From NCBI GenBank assembly GCA_030603495.1, contig JAUVXR010000009.1:1-64000 (forward strand): a stretch of 64,000 bases of DNA, read 5' to 3'. The DNA comes from a bacterium (GTDB taxonomy: Bacteria > Armatimonadota > Zipacnadia > Zipacnadales > Zipacnadaceae). The notes beneath the pieces were generated by a model. The model saw only the letters and a program-made list of their open reading frames with translations. It ran no database searches and was not told the origin of the DNA. Position numbers and translations under genes: made by a program. Of the stretch, positions 25,170 to 35,186 are shown piece after piece (position 1 is the first letter of the stretch; each line of letters opens with the position of its first letter).

Positions 25170-26270
25170 ATGACACGCCAGGAAGAGATGCAAGCGAAAC
25201 TGGGCCGCATCCGCGAGTTCATGGTCGAGCACGAACTCGATGCGGTTGTCTTCAACAACAAGATCAACTTCCAGTGGCTCACCGGCGGGGCGGACAACCA
25301 TGTCGTTATTGACAGTGATGACGGCATAGCACCGGCTGTGGTTACCCGTGATGGCCAGCACATCATCACCAACAACATCGAAGCGGGCCGGCTCGAAGAT
25401 GAGGAGATCGGCGACCTACCGTTCGAGATTCATTTTATGAACTGGCACGATGAGAATCGCGAGGCCATACTGGAGCAGATTGTGCACGGCGACATCGCCA
25501 CTGATGGCGCGTGGCCGAGCCAGGCAAAGCCAATGGGCGCAGAACTGGCGCGGCTGCGCTGGAGTCTCCTGGAGCCGGAAATCGAACGCTATCGCAAGCT
25601 GGGCGGGATTGCTGCGCGCGCATTGACTGAGACCGCGCGCGAGATTGAACCGGCAATGACCGAGCATGAAATCGGTGCGCGCCTGGCTGGTAAGCTCGTG
25701 GCCCAGAATGTCATCGTCTCGGTCCTGCTTGTTGCCGTGGACGAGCGGGTCGCCAGCTATCGTCATCCCATCCCCACCGACAAGCGCCTGGAGCGAAAAG
25801 CTATGCTGGTCGTCGGCGCGCGCAAGTGGGGGCTGGACATATCGGCCACGCGGCTGGTGCACTTTGGCGATCTGCCGGCCGAACTGGTGGACAAACACCA
25901 GGCGGTCTGCCAGGTGGATGCCGCCTTCATCGCTGAAACCCGACCGGGTGCTGCCGTGCGGAATATCTTCCGCACTGGTGTTGAGGCGTATGGGGCAGCC
26001 GGACATCCGAACGAGTGGAAGCTTCATCACCAGGGTGGTGCCACCGGCTACGCACCACGCGACTACAAGGGTACTATGGATTGCGACGAGACGGTTATGG
26101 TAGACCAGGCCTTCGCTTGGAATCCGTCAATAGCCGGGACAAAGTCAGAGGATACCATCGTAGCAAGAGCGGACCAAACCGAGGTCCTTAGCCTCGATGA
26201 GCAGTGGCCGATGCTGGTGGTCGAATACGCAGGCCAGGCAGTGACTCGGCCTGATATCCTGGTGCGCTAA
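25170..26270 (+). CDS. M24-family (Xaa-Pro peptidase/creatinase-like) protein lacking key metal ligands
   Basis: 366 residues from ATG 25170, with AGGGAAGTGG 7 bases upstream. A creatinase-type N-terminal domain (~1-130; FNNKINFQWLTGG) is followed by a pita-bread fold (~135-366; HHQGGATGYAPRDYKG). In true M24 peptidases five residues (D, D, H, E, E) bind two metals. Here the region is VVGARKWGLDISATRLVHFG, where the second Asp (SDxTR) is Ala (SATR) and the first is not apparent. The first Glu region reads DQAFAWNP. One His and one late Glu (KSEDTIV) remain. A canonical two-metal mechanism is therefore doubtful. It starts the operon with smc. Confidence 0.8.
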   Translation: MTRQEEMQAKLGRIREFMVEHELDAVVFNNKINFQWLTGGADNHVVIDSDDGIAPAVVTRDGQHIITNNIEAGRLEDEEIGDLPFEIHFMNWHDENREAILEQIVHGDIATDGAWPSQAKPMGAELARLRWSLLEPEIERYRKLGGIAARALTETAREIEPAMTEHEIGARLAGKLVAQNVIVSVLLVAVDERVASYRHPIPTDKRLERKAMLVVGARKWGLDISATRLVHFGDLPAELVDKHQAVCQVDAAFIAETRPGAAVRNIFRTGVEAYGAAGHPNEWKLHHQGGATGYAPRDYKGTMDCDETVMVDQAFAWNPSIAGTKSEDTIVARADQTEVLSLDEQWPMLVVEYAGQAVTRPDILVR

Positions 26271-26293
26271 ACCGCAGCAAACGAGGCAGCAAA

Positions 26294-29200
26294 GTGCAGC
26301 TAGAAAAGGTCCAGATGCGAGGGTTCAAGACCTTCGCTGACAAGACTGAGTTGACGTTCGGGCCGGGCATAACGGCTATTGTTGGCCCCAACGGGGTGGG
26401 TAAGAGCAATATTACTGATGCAGTGCTGTGGGTTCTTGGTGAGCAGGGCCAGCGTGCCCTGCGCGTCGAGAGTGCGGAGGACGTTATCTTCGTGGGCTCG
26501 GAGAACCGCCGTGCTCTGGGCATGGCCGAGGTCAAGCTGACGCTGGACAACTCCGACCGCCGGTTAGCCACCGAATACTCCGAGATCGAGATCGCCCGCC
26601 GGCTCTTTCGCACCGGCAAGAGCGAGTACATCATCAACCGCGACCAGGTGCGACTGCGCGATGTTCGCGACCTGCTGGTAGACAGCGGGATGGGCGCGGA
26701 CTCGTATTCTGTGGTCGGCCAGGGCGAACTTGAAGCGATTCTTAGCGCCCGGCCCGAGGATCGTCGCGAGCTGCTCGAGGAGGTCGCGGGCGTACGCAAG
26801 TATCGGATCCGCCGTACCGAGGCCGAGCGCAAGCTATCCAGTACCGAAGATAACCTCGTGCGCGTGCGCGATATCATTTATGAACTTCGTGCCCAGCGTG
26901 AACCTTTGGAAAAGCAGGCCGAGGTCGCCCGCGAGTACCAAGGGCTCGCTGAGCGGCTGCACGACTTGCAGCGTGACCTGCTCGCCGTTGAATATGCCCG
27001 GCGCCGTGAGCAGCGGGGTGCCCTCCTCAACGACAGCGCCGTCGTCGAAGCCGACCTCCAGACTACCCGTAACCAGCTCAGTGTACTTGAGGCCGAGTAC
27101 GAGCAGGCGTCAACTCAAGCGACCAAGCTGGCTGATGCGCTTGACGAACTTCGCCGGCAGGCTGGGGACGCTGAGCGTGAGGTGGAGAAGCGGCGCAACG
27201 CTCAGGCATTGGCTGCTGAGAAGCTGCGCAGCGTCAGCGAACGCCGCGGGCAGCTTCAGCAGGCTGCGAAGCAAGCCGAGCAGCGAGACAGGGAACTGCG
27301 TAAAGCTCTCCAGAAGCTCGAGCAGACGCAATCTCGCCACCAGACCGTCGTTGATGCTGAGAAGCAGCGGCTGGAGCAGTTGGCCGCGTCGCATGAGCAG
27401 GAGGAAGCGGAGTATCGCCAACATATCGAGGCCCGAGAAAGCCTGCGAGCGCGGGACGGGGAACTGTCGGCCCAGTCGGCTGCGGTGGAGAATGAAGTCG
27501 CTGCTATGCAAGGCTTGCAGGTCGAGCTGGACGAGCGTCTCGAGCGGCTCTCCGGGCAGCAAGAGCAGCTCGAGCAGCAGCGTGACCAGCTTCAGAGCCG
27601 ATTAGGGGAGCTGCGGGAGGAGAATACCACCCGCCAGCAGCAGGAAGAAGAGATTCGCGGGGGCCTGCGCGAGATGCGTGAGCAGCACGCCGCCCTGGTC
27701 AGGACGCTGCGCGAGCACCGCCGCAAACGTGACCAGCTTGGTGAGGCGGTGGCGGCGGCCGAATCCCGCGAGTCTCTGCTCCAGGAGCTGCAGCAGAGCC
27801 ACGAGGGCTACCCCGACGGCCCCCGGGCGCTCCTGGCCGCGGCTGATAAGGGGGAGTTGATCGGGGTTGAGGGGCTGCTCGCTGACTTCCTGGATGTTCC
27901 TAGGCAGCTGGAGGTGGCTGTGGAAGCCGGATTGGGCGAGCGCCTCCATTGGGTGCTAGTGGCCTCAGAAGAAGACGGCCGCCGCTGCCTGGAATACCTG
28001 CGCGAGAACGGCCTGGGCCGCGCCACAGTCCTCGCCACCAACATGCCGCCACCTAGCTTCGCCCCCCGCGGGGCGGCCGGCGTCAGCCGTGCTGCCCAAG
28101 GCGTGGTGGGGGCGATCTCTGCACTAGTCAAATACCCCAGGAAACTGAAACACGTGCTCGACCATGTGCTGGGGGATGTACTCATTGTCGAGGATCTGAC
28201 GGCGGAGGCGCGGATTCGCCCGATGCTCGGCGGTCCGGCCCGGGTAGTGACGTTGAGCGGCGAGGTAGTTGGTCCGCTGGGTGAAATCACCGCAGGCGAT
28301 CTCGAGGAAGGTGCAGCCCAGTCCTTCAGTCGCAGACACCAGTTGGCTGAACTCGAAGCGAACTTGCAGCAGCTCCGGCGCCACTTGGCTGCGATGTGGG
28401 AGACTGAGGAGAAGCTGGAAAGTCGGGATCAAGAGCTCGCTCAGCAAGTGCGCGAGTTCGAGGGACAACTGGGGGAAGCCAACAAACAGGCGATGGCCCT
28501 CGAGGGGGAACTCGGCCACACTGCCGACCGCTTCCGGGCAGCCAGGTCAGCTTGCGAGGAGTTGGTTGGAGAGATCACGGCCCTGCGCGAACGCCACCAG
28601 GAAACTGATACAAGGCTGGCAGAGGGCGAGCGGCAGCGGCTGGGGTTCCGCCACGAACTGGACCAGTTGGAAGGCGAGCTCCAGGGCCTGTCTTCCGAGC
28701 AAGTTATGGCGGAGCACCGCGAGAACCAACGCGATAAGCTGACTGCTGCCCAGATCAAAGTGGCGGAGTTGCAGGAGAAGTTTCGCTCCGGCCAGCTTAT
28801 GGCTCAGCAGCACGAGCAGGAGCTGAGTCGGGTCGAGCAAGAGATTGCCCACCAACAAGCGCAGTTGGCCGAACTTGAGGACATTGAGCAGCAGGCCGAG
28901 CAAACCTTGCAATCGGGCGGCGGAGACAACGGCGACCTCGAACACCAGGCGGAAACGCTGCACGAGCAGGCCGAAAGCTGCCAGCAGGAACTCTCCAAAC
29001 TGCGTCACACTACCACCGAGCTTGAGCTGGCTCGACGCAAGTTGGTCAATTTGCGGGAAGAGCAAACCGAACAGTTGCACCGGCTTGAGCTGCGCCAGGC
29101 CCGGCATGACTCTGAGCTGGAGCATATCGTCGTAGAGCTGCAGGAAGTCTACGAGCTGACGCCGGAAGAGGCGTTGGCGCAACGCCCGGAGGAGTTCAAG

Positions 29201-29932
29201 CTGACGGCGGCTCGGCGTGAAGCTAATGAGCTCAAACAGCAGATCCGCGCGCTCGGGTACGTCAATGTCAGCGCGATTGAGGAGTGCCAGCGCCTGCGCG
29301 ATCGGGAGGACTATCTCAGCTCCCAGCTCGACGACCTGAAGCAGGCCCGGGACGACCTCGAGCAGGTAATTGCGGAGATTGATGAGACCGCCAAGGACGT
29401 TTTTCTGAAGAGCTTCGAGCAGGTGGCCCAGTTCTTTGACGATCTATTCCGGCGGCTATTCGACGGCGGCAGCACGCGCCTAGAGCTAACCGAGCCCCAG
29501 GACCCGCTCAGTGGGGGAGTCGAGGTAATCGTACAGCAGCCCGGGCGTCGCTTCCAAAACCTGATGGCACTGTCGGGCGGCGAGAAGGCGATGACGGCTC
29601 TTGCCCTGCTCTTTGCGATGATTCGAGTCAAACCAGCGCCCTTCTGTATTCTTGACGAGATTGATGCTGCTTTGGATGCCGCAAACTCCCGTCGCTTTGC
29701 CGAGATGCTCCGGGACTTTGCCCAGGACTCACAGTTCATCATTATCACCCACAATCCCGAAACGATGGAGATTGCCGATACGCTGCATGGCGTGACCATG
29801 GAGCAGCCTGGTGTCTCGAAGTTGATATCTGTGGAGTTGGCAACGGCCCAAAAGGAAGCCGAACGCTGGGCGGCGAGCAATGGGCAGCAGTCTCGGGAGC
29901 CGGTTCCCGACGTGGAGTCTGCGCCGGCCTGA
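26294..29932 (+). CDS. smc: SMC chromosome condensation ATPase
   Basis: 1212 residues from GTG 26294, 24 bases after the M24-like gene. Head: MRGFKTFADKTELTFGPGIT and Walker A IVGPNGVGKSNITDAVLWVL (~27-46). Long coiled coil ~165-510; hinge ~515-690 (LIGVEGLLADFLDVPRQL; GRATVLATN); returning coiled coil ~690-1010. C-terminal head: signature MALSGGEKAMTALALLFAM and Walker B FCILDEIDAALDAANSRRF. SMC with ScpA/ScpB loops and compacts DNA during segregation. Length is standard. ScpAB is not in this window. Confidence 0.97.
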   Translation: MQLEKVQMRGFKTFADKTELTFGPGITAIVGPNGVGKSNITDAVLWVLGEQGQRALRVESAEDVIFVGSENRRALGMAEVKLTLDNSDRRLATEYSEIEIARRLFRTGKSEYIINRDQVRLRDVRDLLVDSGMGADSYSVVGQGELEAILSARPEDRRELLEEVAGVRKYRIRRTEAERKLSSTEDNLVRVRDIIYELRAQREPLEKQAEVAREYQGLAERLHDLQRDLLAVEYARRREQRGALLNDSAVVEADLQTTRNQLSVLEAEYEQASTQATKLADALDELRRQAGDAEREVEKRRNAQALAAEKLRSVSERRGQLQQAAKQAEQRDRELRKALQKLEQTQSRHQTVVDAEKQRLEQLAASHEQEEAEYRQHIEARESLRARDGELSAQSAAVENEVAAMQGLQVELDERLERLSGQQEQLEQQRDQLQSRLGELREENTTRQQQEEEIRGGLREMREQHAALVRTLREHRRKRDQLGEAVAAAESRESLLQELQQSHEGYPDGPRALLAAADKGELIGVEGLLADFLDVPRQLEVAVEAGLGERLHWVLVASEEDGRRCLEYLRENGLGRATVLATNMPPPSFAPRGAAGVSRAAQGVVGAISALVKYPRKLKHVLDHVLGDVLIVEDLTAEARIRPMLGGPARVVTLSGEVVGPLGEITAGDLEEGAAQSFSRRHQLAELEANLQQLRRHLAAMWETEEKLESRDQELAQQVREFEGQLGEANKQAMALEGELGHTADRFRAARSACEELVGEITALRERHQETDTRLAEGERQRLGFRHELDQLEGELQGLSSEQVMAEHRENQRDKLTAAQIKVAELQEKFRSGQLMAQQHEQELSRVEQEIAHQQAQLAELEDIEQQAEQTLQSGGGDNGDLEHQAETLHEQAESCQQELSKLRHTTTELELARRKLVNLREEQTEQLHRLELRQARHDSELEHIVVELQEVYELTPEEALAQRPEEFKLTAARREANELKQQIRALGYVNVSAIEECQRLRDREDYLSSQLDDLKQARDDLEQVIAEIDETAKDVFLKSFEQVAQFFDDLFRRLFDGGSTRLELTEPQDPLSGGVEVIVQQPGRRFQNLMALSGGEKAMTALALLFAMIRVKPAPFCILDEIDAALDAANSRRFAEMLRDFAQDSQFIIITHNPETMEIADTLHGVTMEQPGVSKLISVELATAQKEAERWAASNGQQSREPVPDVESAPA

Positions 29933-30075
29933 TGTGCTACGGTTGCTGGGTGGTTTGTGGAGGGAGAGCCGGTCTCCTGTGCGCCGTGGCTTTAGCGAAA
30001 GCGTATAGCCCACCTACTATCGCGGCAGGGCGCTGCTTCTACAAGGTCTTGCATACCCAGAAAGGAATTACACCC

Positions 30076-30948
30076 TTGCTCAAGGGACTGTTTCGCCGCG
30101 TCGGTGCGGTGCTAACCGGGCGCGCGGTTATTGATGACGAACTCCTGGAAGACCTCGAAGCTGCCCTGATCCAGGGCGACGTCAGTGTGCCCGTGGCCGA
30201 GCAGATGGTCGAGCAGCTTCACCAAGAGGCCGAGTCGCGGCAGATCACGGAACCCGTGGGCCTGCTCAAGCTGTTGGCCGAGCAAGTCGAGCAGATGCTC
30301 AAGCCGTACGAAGCGCCTCTCAACGTCGGCGAGCAGAGGCCGACGGTCTTTCTGATGTTGGGCGTCAACGGCGTGGGCAAGACCACCTGCATCGCCAAGA
30401 TCGCCCACTGGTACCAGTCCGCCGGCAACAAGGTGCTGCTGGTGGCTGGTGATACTTTCCGCGCAGCGGCGGCGGAGCAACTTGAGGTATGGGCAGAGCG
30501 GGTGGGCTGTGACATCGTCCGCCAGCAGTCCGGCTCCGATCCGGCCGCAGTGGTCTATGATGGATTGGAGGCTGCTAAGGCTCGGGGCTGCAACCTGGTC
30601 ATCGTGGACACCGCTGGTCGCCTGCACACCAAGCGCAATCTGATGGAAGAGTTGCGCAAGATGGACCGGGTGATCGAGCGCCAGCTCGGCCGACCCGCCG
30701 ACGAACGGCTGCTGGTCATTGACGCGACCACTGGTCAGAACGCCATCAATCAGGCGCGGGTGTTCAACGAGGCGGTGGGGGTGACCGGCCTGCTGGTCGC
30801 CAAGCTCGACGGCACGGCCAAGGGCGGGGTAATGCTGAGCGTCACGCAGGAGCTGGGCCTACCGATCAAGCTCATCGGGGTAGGGGAGAAGGTGGGCGAC
30901 CTCCGCCTCTTCTCCGCGCAAGAGTTTGCAGGGCAGATGTTCAATTAG
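30076..30948 (+). CDS. ftsY: FtsY, signal recognition particle receptor GTPase
   Basis: 290 residues from TTG 30076, 9 bases after AAAGGA; the longer in-frame reading to 29932 is Cys-rich and unlike the family. An N domain (~1-85) precedes the G domain: G1 MLGVNGVGKTTCIAKIA, DTFRAAAAEQL, G3 VIVDTAGRLHTKRNLMEEL, G4 VAKLDGTAKGGVML, and GVGEKVGDLRLF at the end. FtsY receives SRP-ribosome complexes at the membrane. The acidic A domain is missing, as in many bacteria. It follows smc, a common pairing. Confidence 0.96.
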   Translation: MLKGLFRRVGAVLTGRAVIDDELLEDLEAALIQGDVSVPVAEQMVEQLHQEAESRQITEPVGLLKLLAEQVEQMLKPYEAPLNVGEQRPTVFLMLGVNGVGKTTCIAKIAHWYQSAGNKVLLVAGDTFRAAAAEQLEVWAERVGCDIVRQQSGSDPAAVVYDGLEAAKARGCNLVIVDTAGRLHTKRNLMEELRKMDRVIERQLGRPADERLLVIDATTGQNAINQARVFNEAVGVTGLLVAKLDGTAKGGVMLSVTQELGLPIKLIGVGEKVGDLRLFSAQEFAGQMFN

Positions 30949-31180
30949 GAGCGGGGCCAACGAGTGACAGAGGATTTGGTCACCAGAGGTTTTGCTGCCC
31001 GGTGCGGTCCTCAGCTATCCGTGGCGGTCCGCGATTATATGCCCTGGGACCAGCAACACCTTCACCTGCGGTTGCATCCGGCCTCCTCACGAAAGACGGA
31101 GGGAGCATAAGGGAGATGAATAAGCATGTCGGAACATGGTAAAGGAAATGCCGTGGTCCACTGTGAGGAGGCGATCCGTT

Positions 31181-33313
31181 ATGAGAACTCTCTGGCTATT
31201 GGTTCTTGTGCTGCTTCTCAGCCCCACTGTTGCATTTGCTGATGGTGGCTTCTTCAAGCAGGCTCCGCTCCCAGGAAGAGTGGCCGGGGCAGGGGAGGTC
31301 AGTTCCGCCTCTCAGAAGGCCATCGTAATCCGGGAAGGCGACAGCGAGGTACTGCTACTGCAGACTACGTACGGCGGCCCCGCTGCTGAGTTTGCCTGGG
31401 TGATTCCTGTGCCTGGGCGGCCAACCGCAACCGATGTTTTCCCTGCTTCTACGGAGTTCGTCGATGCGATATTCCTCGCGACGCAGCCCACCATCCAGAC
31501 ACATATAGTTGACCCGCTCAGGCGCTATGGCCGTGGCATGAAGGCGGGGCTGCAAGCCCCAGCAGCACCTCCCGGAGGCCTGCCTGGCGCACCGGAGCGG
31601 GTAACAGTGTGGGAGCGCATGGAGGTGGGCGACTACGATGCAGCAGTGCTGTCAGCCACAAGTGCAGCAATACTCGTTGAATGGCTCAACGAAAACGGCT
31701 TTGTATTCCCGCCCGAGGCCGAGGAGATTGCGGCTGGCTATGTACAGAAGCAATGGTATTTTGTAGCCTTGCGAATACGCCCCGGGTTGCAGCAGGAACA
31801 GCCGGTGCTGCAAGATGTTGAACCCATTGGTATCCGGTTCCCCGCCGAACGGCTAACCTATCCACTAGGAATCTCGGCGGTGAGCGCTCCGGAGAAGACG
31901 TCACTGCTCCTGGCTGTGCTGGCCGATGCGCCAGTCACCTGCAATGAGTTAATAGTAATGGAACCAGAAGTCAAAACAGAGCGCCCGCCGGGTTCATGTT
32001 ATACGTCCGTGGTCAAGGAACTCCTCGACCGGGGCAATGGGGAGGCGCTTTTCTGTGAGTACCGAGGTGCGGTTGACACGAACCGGTACGGGCAAATGAT
32101 ACATCGTGCCCTAAGAAGTGTACGCTCAACCGACGAAGATGCGTGGAAGATGGGTCAGCTTGACCTCACGGAGATGTCGTATGATGCCAGCGAGATAGAT
32201 CCCGCTGCGCCCCGTGATTGGTCGCAGTTGCAGGCCACGCGTTTCTTCGGGCTACTGCCCAAAGTGGCACTCTTGGACTTGACATTTTCTCCCGCCCGAC
32301 AGGATGCTATAGTAGTACATGTCACGCGGCGGGCAACCTTGCCTGTGCCTCGGTGGGCACAGATTTCGGGGTCGCCGCTCTTTGTGGTCACACTACACGT
32401 CATCCTATTTGCACTGTTACTGGTCGGTTTCCAGCGACTTTTGCGCAGGCCTCGCGCCGCAGCGGACCAGGCGCCGGAGCTGGACCGGACCGCTATGCTT
32501 ACCTTTAGCATACTGGTAGGCATTTTGCTATCCCTGGCGGTAGGGCTGCTTACGCTAAACGCCATTGACTGGGAGGTCGCTCAAGCACTGGCAGCAGCGC
32601 TTGTTGGTGCCGAAGATACTGGCGACTACGCACTCCTCATACTGCAACTGCTTTATTGCCTAGTCGCCTGGTGGGCGGCCTCAAAGCTCATCCGCGGCGC
32701 TTCCGCGGGGCAATGGGCGAGAGCCATGGTGCTCACGATAGTCTTCGGAGGAGTCTTTACGTGGCTTTTCAGTGAACTGTTCTTCATCGACCCCGACGAC
32801 TTTGCTAGTCCGCATCTGGCTATGTCTCTGCTTACCCTCTGGGCACTGGCCTGTGCCGCATCTGCCCTTATAGTCCGGAGCCCTCTTGGCTCAGCAAGGG
32901 CCCATCTGCCAGGTGATGCAATCCTGTTCGCTCTTGTGAGTACTGCAGTCCTTAGCCCGTTCTTAATGAAAACGCACAATGCTGTGCTGGAGACCCGGCC
33001 CTCCCGATACGAGATTACGCAGCAGTTGGACGAGGCTCTGCAAGAATTGGACGAAGCTCTCGGCGCGTTCAAGGATCAGACTGGTTGCTATCCAGAGCGC
33101 CTGCTTGACCTGACTAAGACTCAGTCGACCTATGGTCTGGACTCAAGCGGCAATCGGGTGCCCCTCACCTCGCCACTGCAAACTGCCGTGCTCCAAGAGT
33201 TGCCCACCGACCCACTGACCGGGCGTTCGGATACGTGGGTCTATGATGTGCTGGCTCCTCAGGTAGTAGACTCCGGCGCTTACGAGATCATGGTGGAACG
33301 TTCAAGCCCGTGA
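31181..33313 (+). CDS. DUF2330-type exported/membrane protein
   Basis: 710 residues from ATG 31181, with GAGGAGG 9 bases upstream; ATG/GTG codons further upstream have no ribosome site. Signal peptide LWLLVLVLLLSPTVAFA, then DGGFFKQAPLPGRVAGAGEV and WVIPVPGRPTATDVFPAS, characteristic of DUF2330. Residues ~60-390 are probably extracytoplasmic, followed by about five to six membrane segments (~405-615) and a C-terminal soluble part containing paired Glu/Leu heptads (~620-650). Function unknown in the family. Monocistronic, with a terminator candidate after it. Confidence 0.75.
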   Translation: MRTLWLLVLVLLLSPTVAFADGGFFKQAPLPGRVAGAGEVSSASQKAIVIREGDSEVLLLQTTYGGPAAEFAWVIPVPGRPTATDVFPASTEFVDAIFLATQPTIQTHIVDPLRRYGRGMKAGLQAPAAPPGGLPGAPERVTVWERMEVGDYDAAVLSATSAAILVEWLNENGFVFPPEAEEIAAGYVQKQWYFVALRIRPGLQQEQPVLQDVEPIGIRFPAERLTYPLGISAVSAPEKTSLLLAVLADAPVTCNELIVMEPEVKTERPPGSCYTSVVKELLDRGNGEALFCEYRGAVDTNRYGQMIHRALRSVRSTDEDAWKMGQLDLTEMSYDASEIDPAAPRDWSQLQATRFFGLLPKVALLDLTFSPARQDAIVVHVTRRATLPVPRWAQISGSPLFVVTLHVILFALLLVGFQRLLRRPRAAADQAPELDRTAMLTFSILVGILLSLAVGLLTLNAIDWEVAQALAAALVGAEDTGDYALLILQLLYCLVAWWAASKLIRGASAGQWARAMVLTIVFGGVFTWLFSELFFIDPDDFASPHLAMSLLTLWALACAASALIVRSPLGSARAHLPGDAILFALVSTAVLSPFLMKTHNAVLETRPSRYEITQQLDEALQELDEALGAFKDQTGCYPERLLDLTKTQSTYGLDSSGNRVPLTSPLQTAVLQELPTDPLTGRSDTWVYDVLAPQVVDSGAYEIMVERSSP

Positions 33314-33342
33314 TGCCTAGAATAATCACTGGGCTCACCGGT

Positions 33343-33385
33343 AAGCCTCCGTGCGAGGGCAGCGCCGGGGGGCCAGGCTTGTTTT
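33343..33385 (+). terminator. possible intrinsic terminator between convergent genes
   Basis: AAGCCT (33343-33348) pairs with AGGCTT (33375-33380), enclosing a GC-rich interior, and is followed by TTGTTTT. It sits between the DUF2330 gene (+) and the TPR/HELGH gene (-). The interior pairing is imperfect, so this is a moderate call. Confidence 0.35.
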
Positions 33386-33443
33386 GTGCAGGTTAAGCAA
33401 CTAGACGGAGACGATCGCCAAATTTACGCTCGGCAGGCTGGTG

Positions 33444-35186
33444 TTATACCTGCGGAGCCTGTTCTATTCGTATGCCCTGGAGGTGCAACTGGTCGGTGTC
33501 ACCGCCGACGGAGAGGCGGACGGTATGCCAGCCAGCCTCGTCAGTGAAGATAGTCAGGGGACTGGGGCTGACCAGCGTTTGCTCGCCCAGTCTGAATTCC
33601 AGGTTCACACTCTCGCCGGACGGGACTGCCTCAGCGGCAATCACCCAGGCGCCGGCCGGCAGGAAGACCGGCAGCAGGGCGGTGTCGCCGGGGCCCAAGG
33701 TTATCTCCTCGCGGCGCACGGCGCCTTCCTGAGTAAGCTGAGCCAGTCGGCTTTGGGCTGGGTTCAACGCGCCGGCATTCACGCGCCACGCCTGGACTTC
33801 CAGGTTGCGGGTTACGATCTCGCGGTAGGTCGCAAGAAAGTCGGTCGGGGCTGGGTTTTCGCCGGGAGTATTGTCGAGAATCTCAGCCAGGACCTGAGGC
33901 CCCTGCGCGGCCAGCACCCACAGGCAGAAGCCGGTGAAGTAGTCCATCGCCTCGGCAGACTTGGCCTGGACCAGCGCCGATTCCGGCCCCTCCCGCAACC
34001 ACAGGTCCAGGGCTGGCCGACACTGTTCCTGGATGTAATCGGCCACCTTCTGGCCGTCACCATTTAGGACTGCTCCCACCGCATCAGCTACTGTCTGGCT
34101 TGGCCAGCGCGCGCCGGTGACCAGCTCCGCCTCCGCCGCCAGCCACTGCGTGAAGAGCCGCTCACCCAGCAGTCCGCCACCCATTTCCTCGGGTTCATCG
34201 AAGCGACCAACGGCGGGGAGCAGCGAGTGGCCCAGTTCGTGGGCGACCTCCCGCGCCCATTCCGCCGCGGTGCGCGGCTGATCAATGTCGTAGAAATAGA
34301 TGTTGTTCTCGTATTGCTCGGCGCCCGCCGGACCGGGTTCGCACAGATAGACGTGCACCAGGCCTTCATCGTCGCCCGTGGGCGGCCGGTTCAGGTACAT
34401 GGCCGCATACCCAGAAAAGCGCAGGAGCAGGTGAGTGATGGTTGTGGCCAGTTGAGAGTAGTCATTATCCGCGTGGCTGATGGTCTGGGAGGGGTATTGC
34501 ACCACGAAGCGGAGGTCCGTTACCTGCGAATTGGGCCGCCCCACCAAGCCGTAACAGACGCGGTTCACTGTGGCATAGGCGCGCCCGTATTGGCCCGCGG
34601 GAATCGGTATCCGTGGCGCCGGGTCGCTGCGTCCCATCTCCTCGGGGAAGAGCAGCGAGGTAGTATATGCGAAATCAAGGCGGCGCCTGGACCTCAGCGC
34701 ATCAGCGCCCGGCAGCCTAACCTGACACTTATCAACTACCACGGAAATTGGACTGTATTTCAGATAGTCCAGCTTCACCCAGCGAGGAAAGCGAGCTTGG
34801 TAGAACACATAGCGCATCCGTGCCCGTGCATGGCTATGATTGGGCGCCAATTGCAGGACTTGCCCATAGCAGTCAACAGCCCGTTCGATCTCACCGCTGG
34901 CCTCGTGCAAGAATCCGAGCTGGGCATGGACCTCAGGATAAGTCGGATCCGCCTTCAGTGCGACCGCAAGCTGCTTCCTGGCCTGTTCATGCTGGCCCTG
35001 GTCGAGTAGCTCCTGCGCCTGCTCGACCAGCTCTACAGCCTCGGTCCGATCCGCGTAAGCGGGGGCTATCGCCCACGGCAAAACGAGGACCACCACCATA
35101 GTGGCTGCCACGCTTGCGGCAGACCGGATAGCCTTATCGGCGAGGGCTTTGGCTACGGCGGGATGCTGATGCGTTGTCCATCTCAT
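33444..35186 (-). CDS. exported TPR protein with a zinc-protease-like HELGH motif
   Basis: 580 residues from ATG 35186, which overlaps the upstream stop as ATGA. An N-terminal hydrophobic segment (AATMVVVLVLPWAIAPAYA, ~25-45) looks like a signal peptide or anchor. TPR units follow at ~50-125 (ARKQLAVALKADPTYPEVHA; AVDCYGQVLQLAPNHSHAR). A central domain carries REVAHELGHSLLPAVG (~315-330), a candidate HExxH metal site, with GERLFTQWLAAEAEL downstream supplying a possible third ligand. The C-terminal ~100 residues form a beta-rich domain (VFLPAGAWVIAAEAVP). A gluzincin-type peptidase is suggested but not proven. Confidence 0.7.
   Translation of the reverse strand: MRWTTHQHPAVAKALADKAIRSAASVAATMVVVLVLPWAIAPAYADRTEAVELVEQAQELLDQGQHEQARKQLAVALKADPTYPEVHAQLGFLHEASGEIERAVDCYGQVLQLAPNHSHARARMRYVFYQARFPRWVKLDYLKYSPISVVVDKCQVRLPGADALRSRRRLDFAYTTSLLFPEEMGRSDPAPRIPIPAGQYGRAYATVNRVCYGLVGRPNSQVTDLRFVVQYPSQTISHADNDYSQLATTITHLLLRFSGYAAMYLNRPPTGDDEGLVHVYLCEPGPAGAEQYENNIYFYDIDQPRTAAEWAREVAHELGHSLLPAVGRFDEPEEMGGGLLGERLFTQWLAAEAELVTGARWPSQTVADAVGAVLNGDGQKVADYIQEQCRPALDLWLREGPESALVQAKSAEAMDYFTGFCLWVLAAQGPQVLAEILDNTPGENPAPTDFLATYREIVTRNLEVQAWRVNAGALNPAQSRLAQLTQEGAVRREEITLGPGDTALLPVFLPAGAWVIAAEAVPSGESVNLEFRLGEQTLVSPSPLTIFTDEAGWHTVRLSVGGDTDQLHLQGIRIEQAPQV

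Noticed and set aside
29932-30075. N-terminal extension of ftsY
   Set aside because: Cys-rich and non-conserved; the TTG at 30076 has a proper AAAGGA site.
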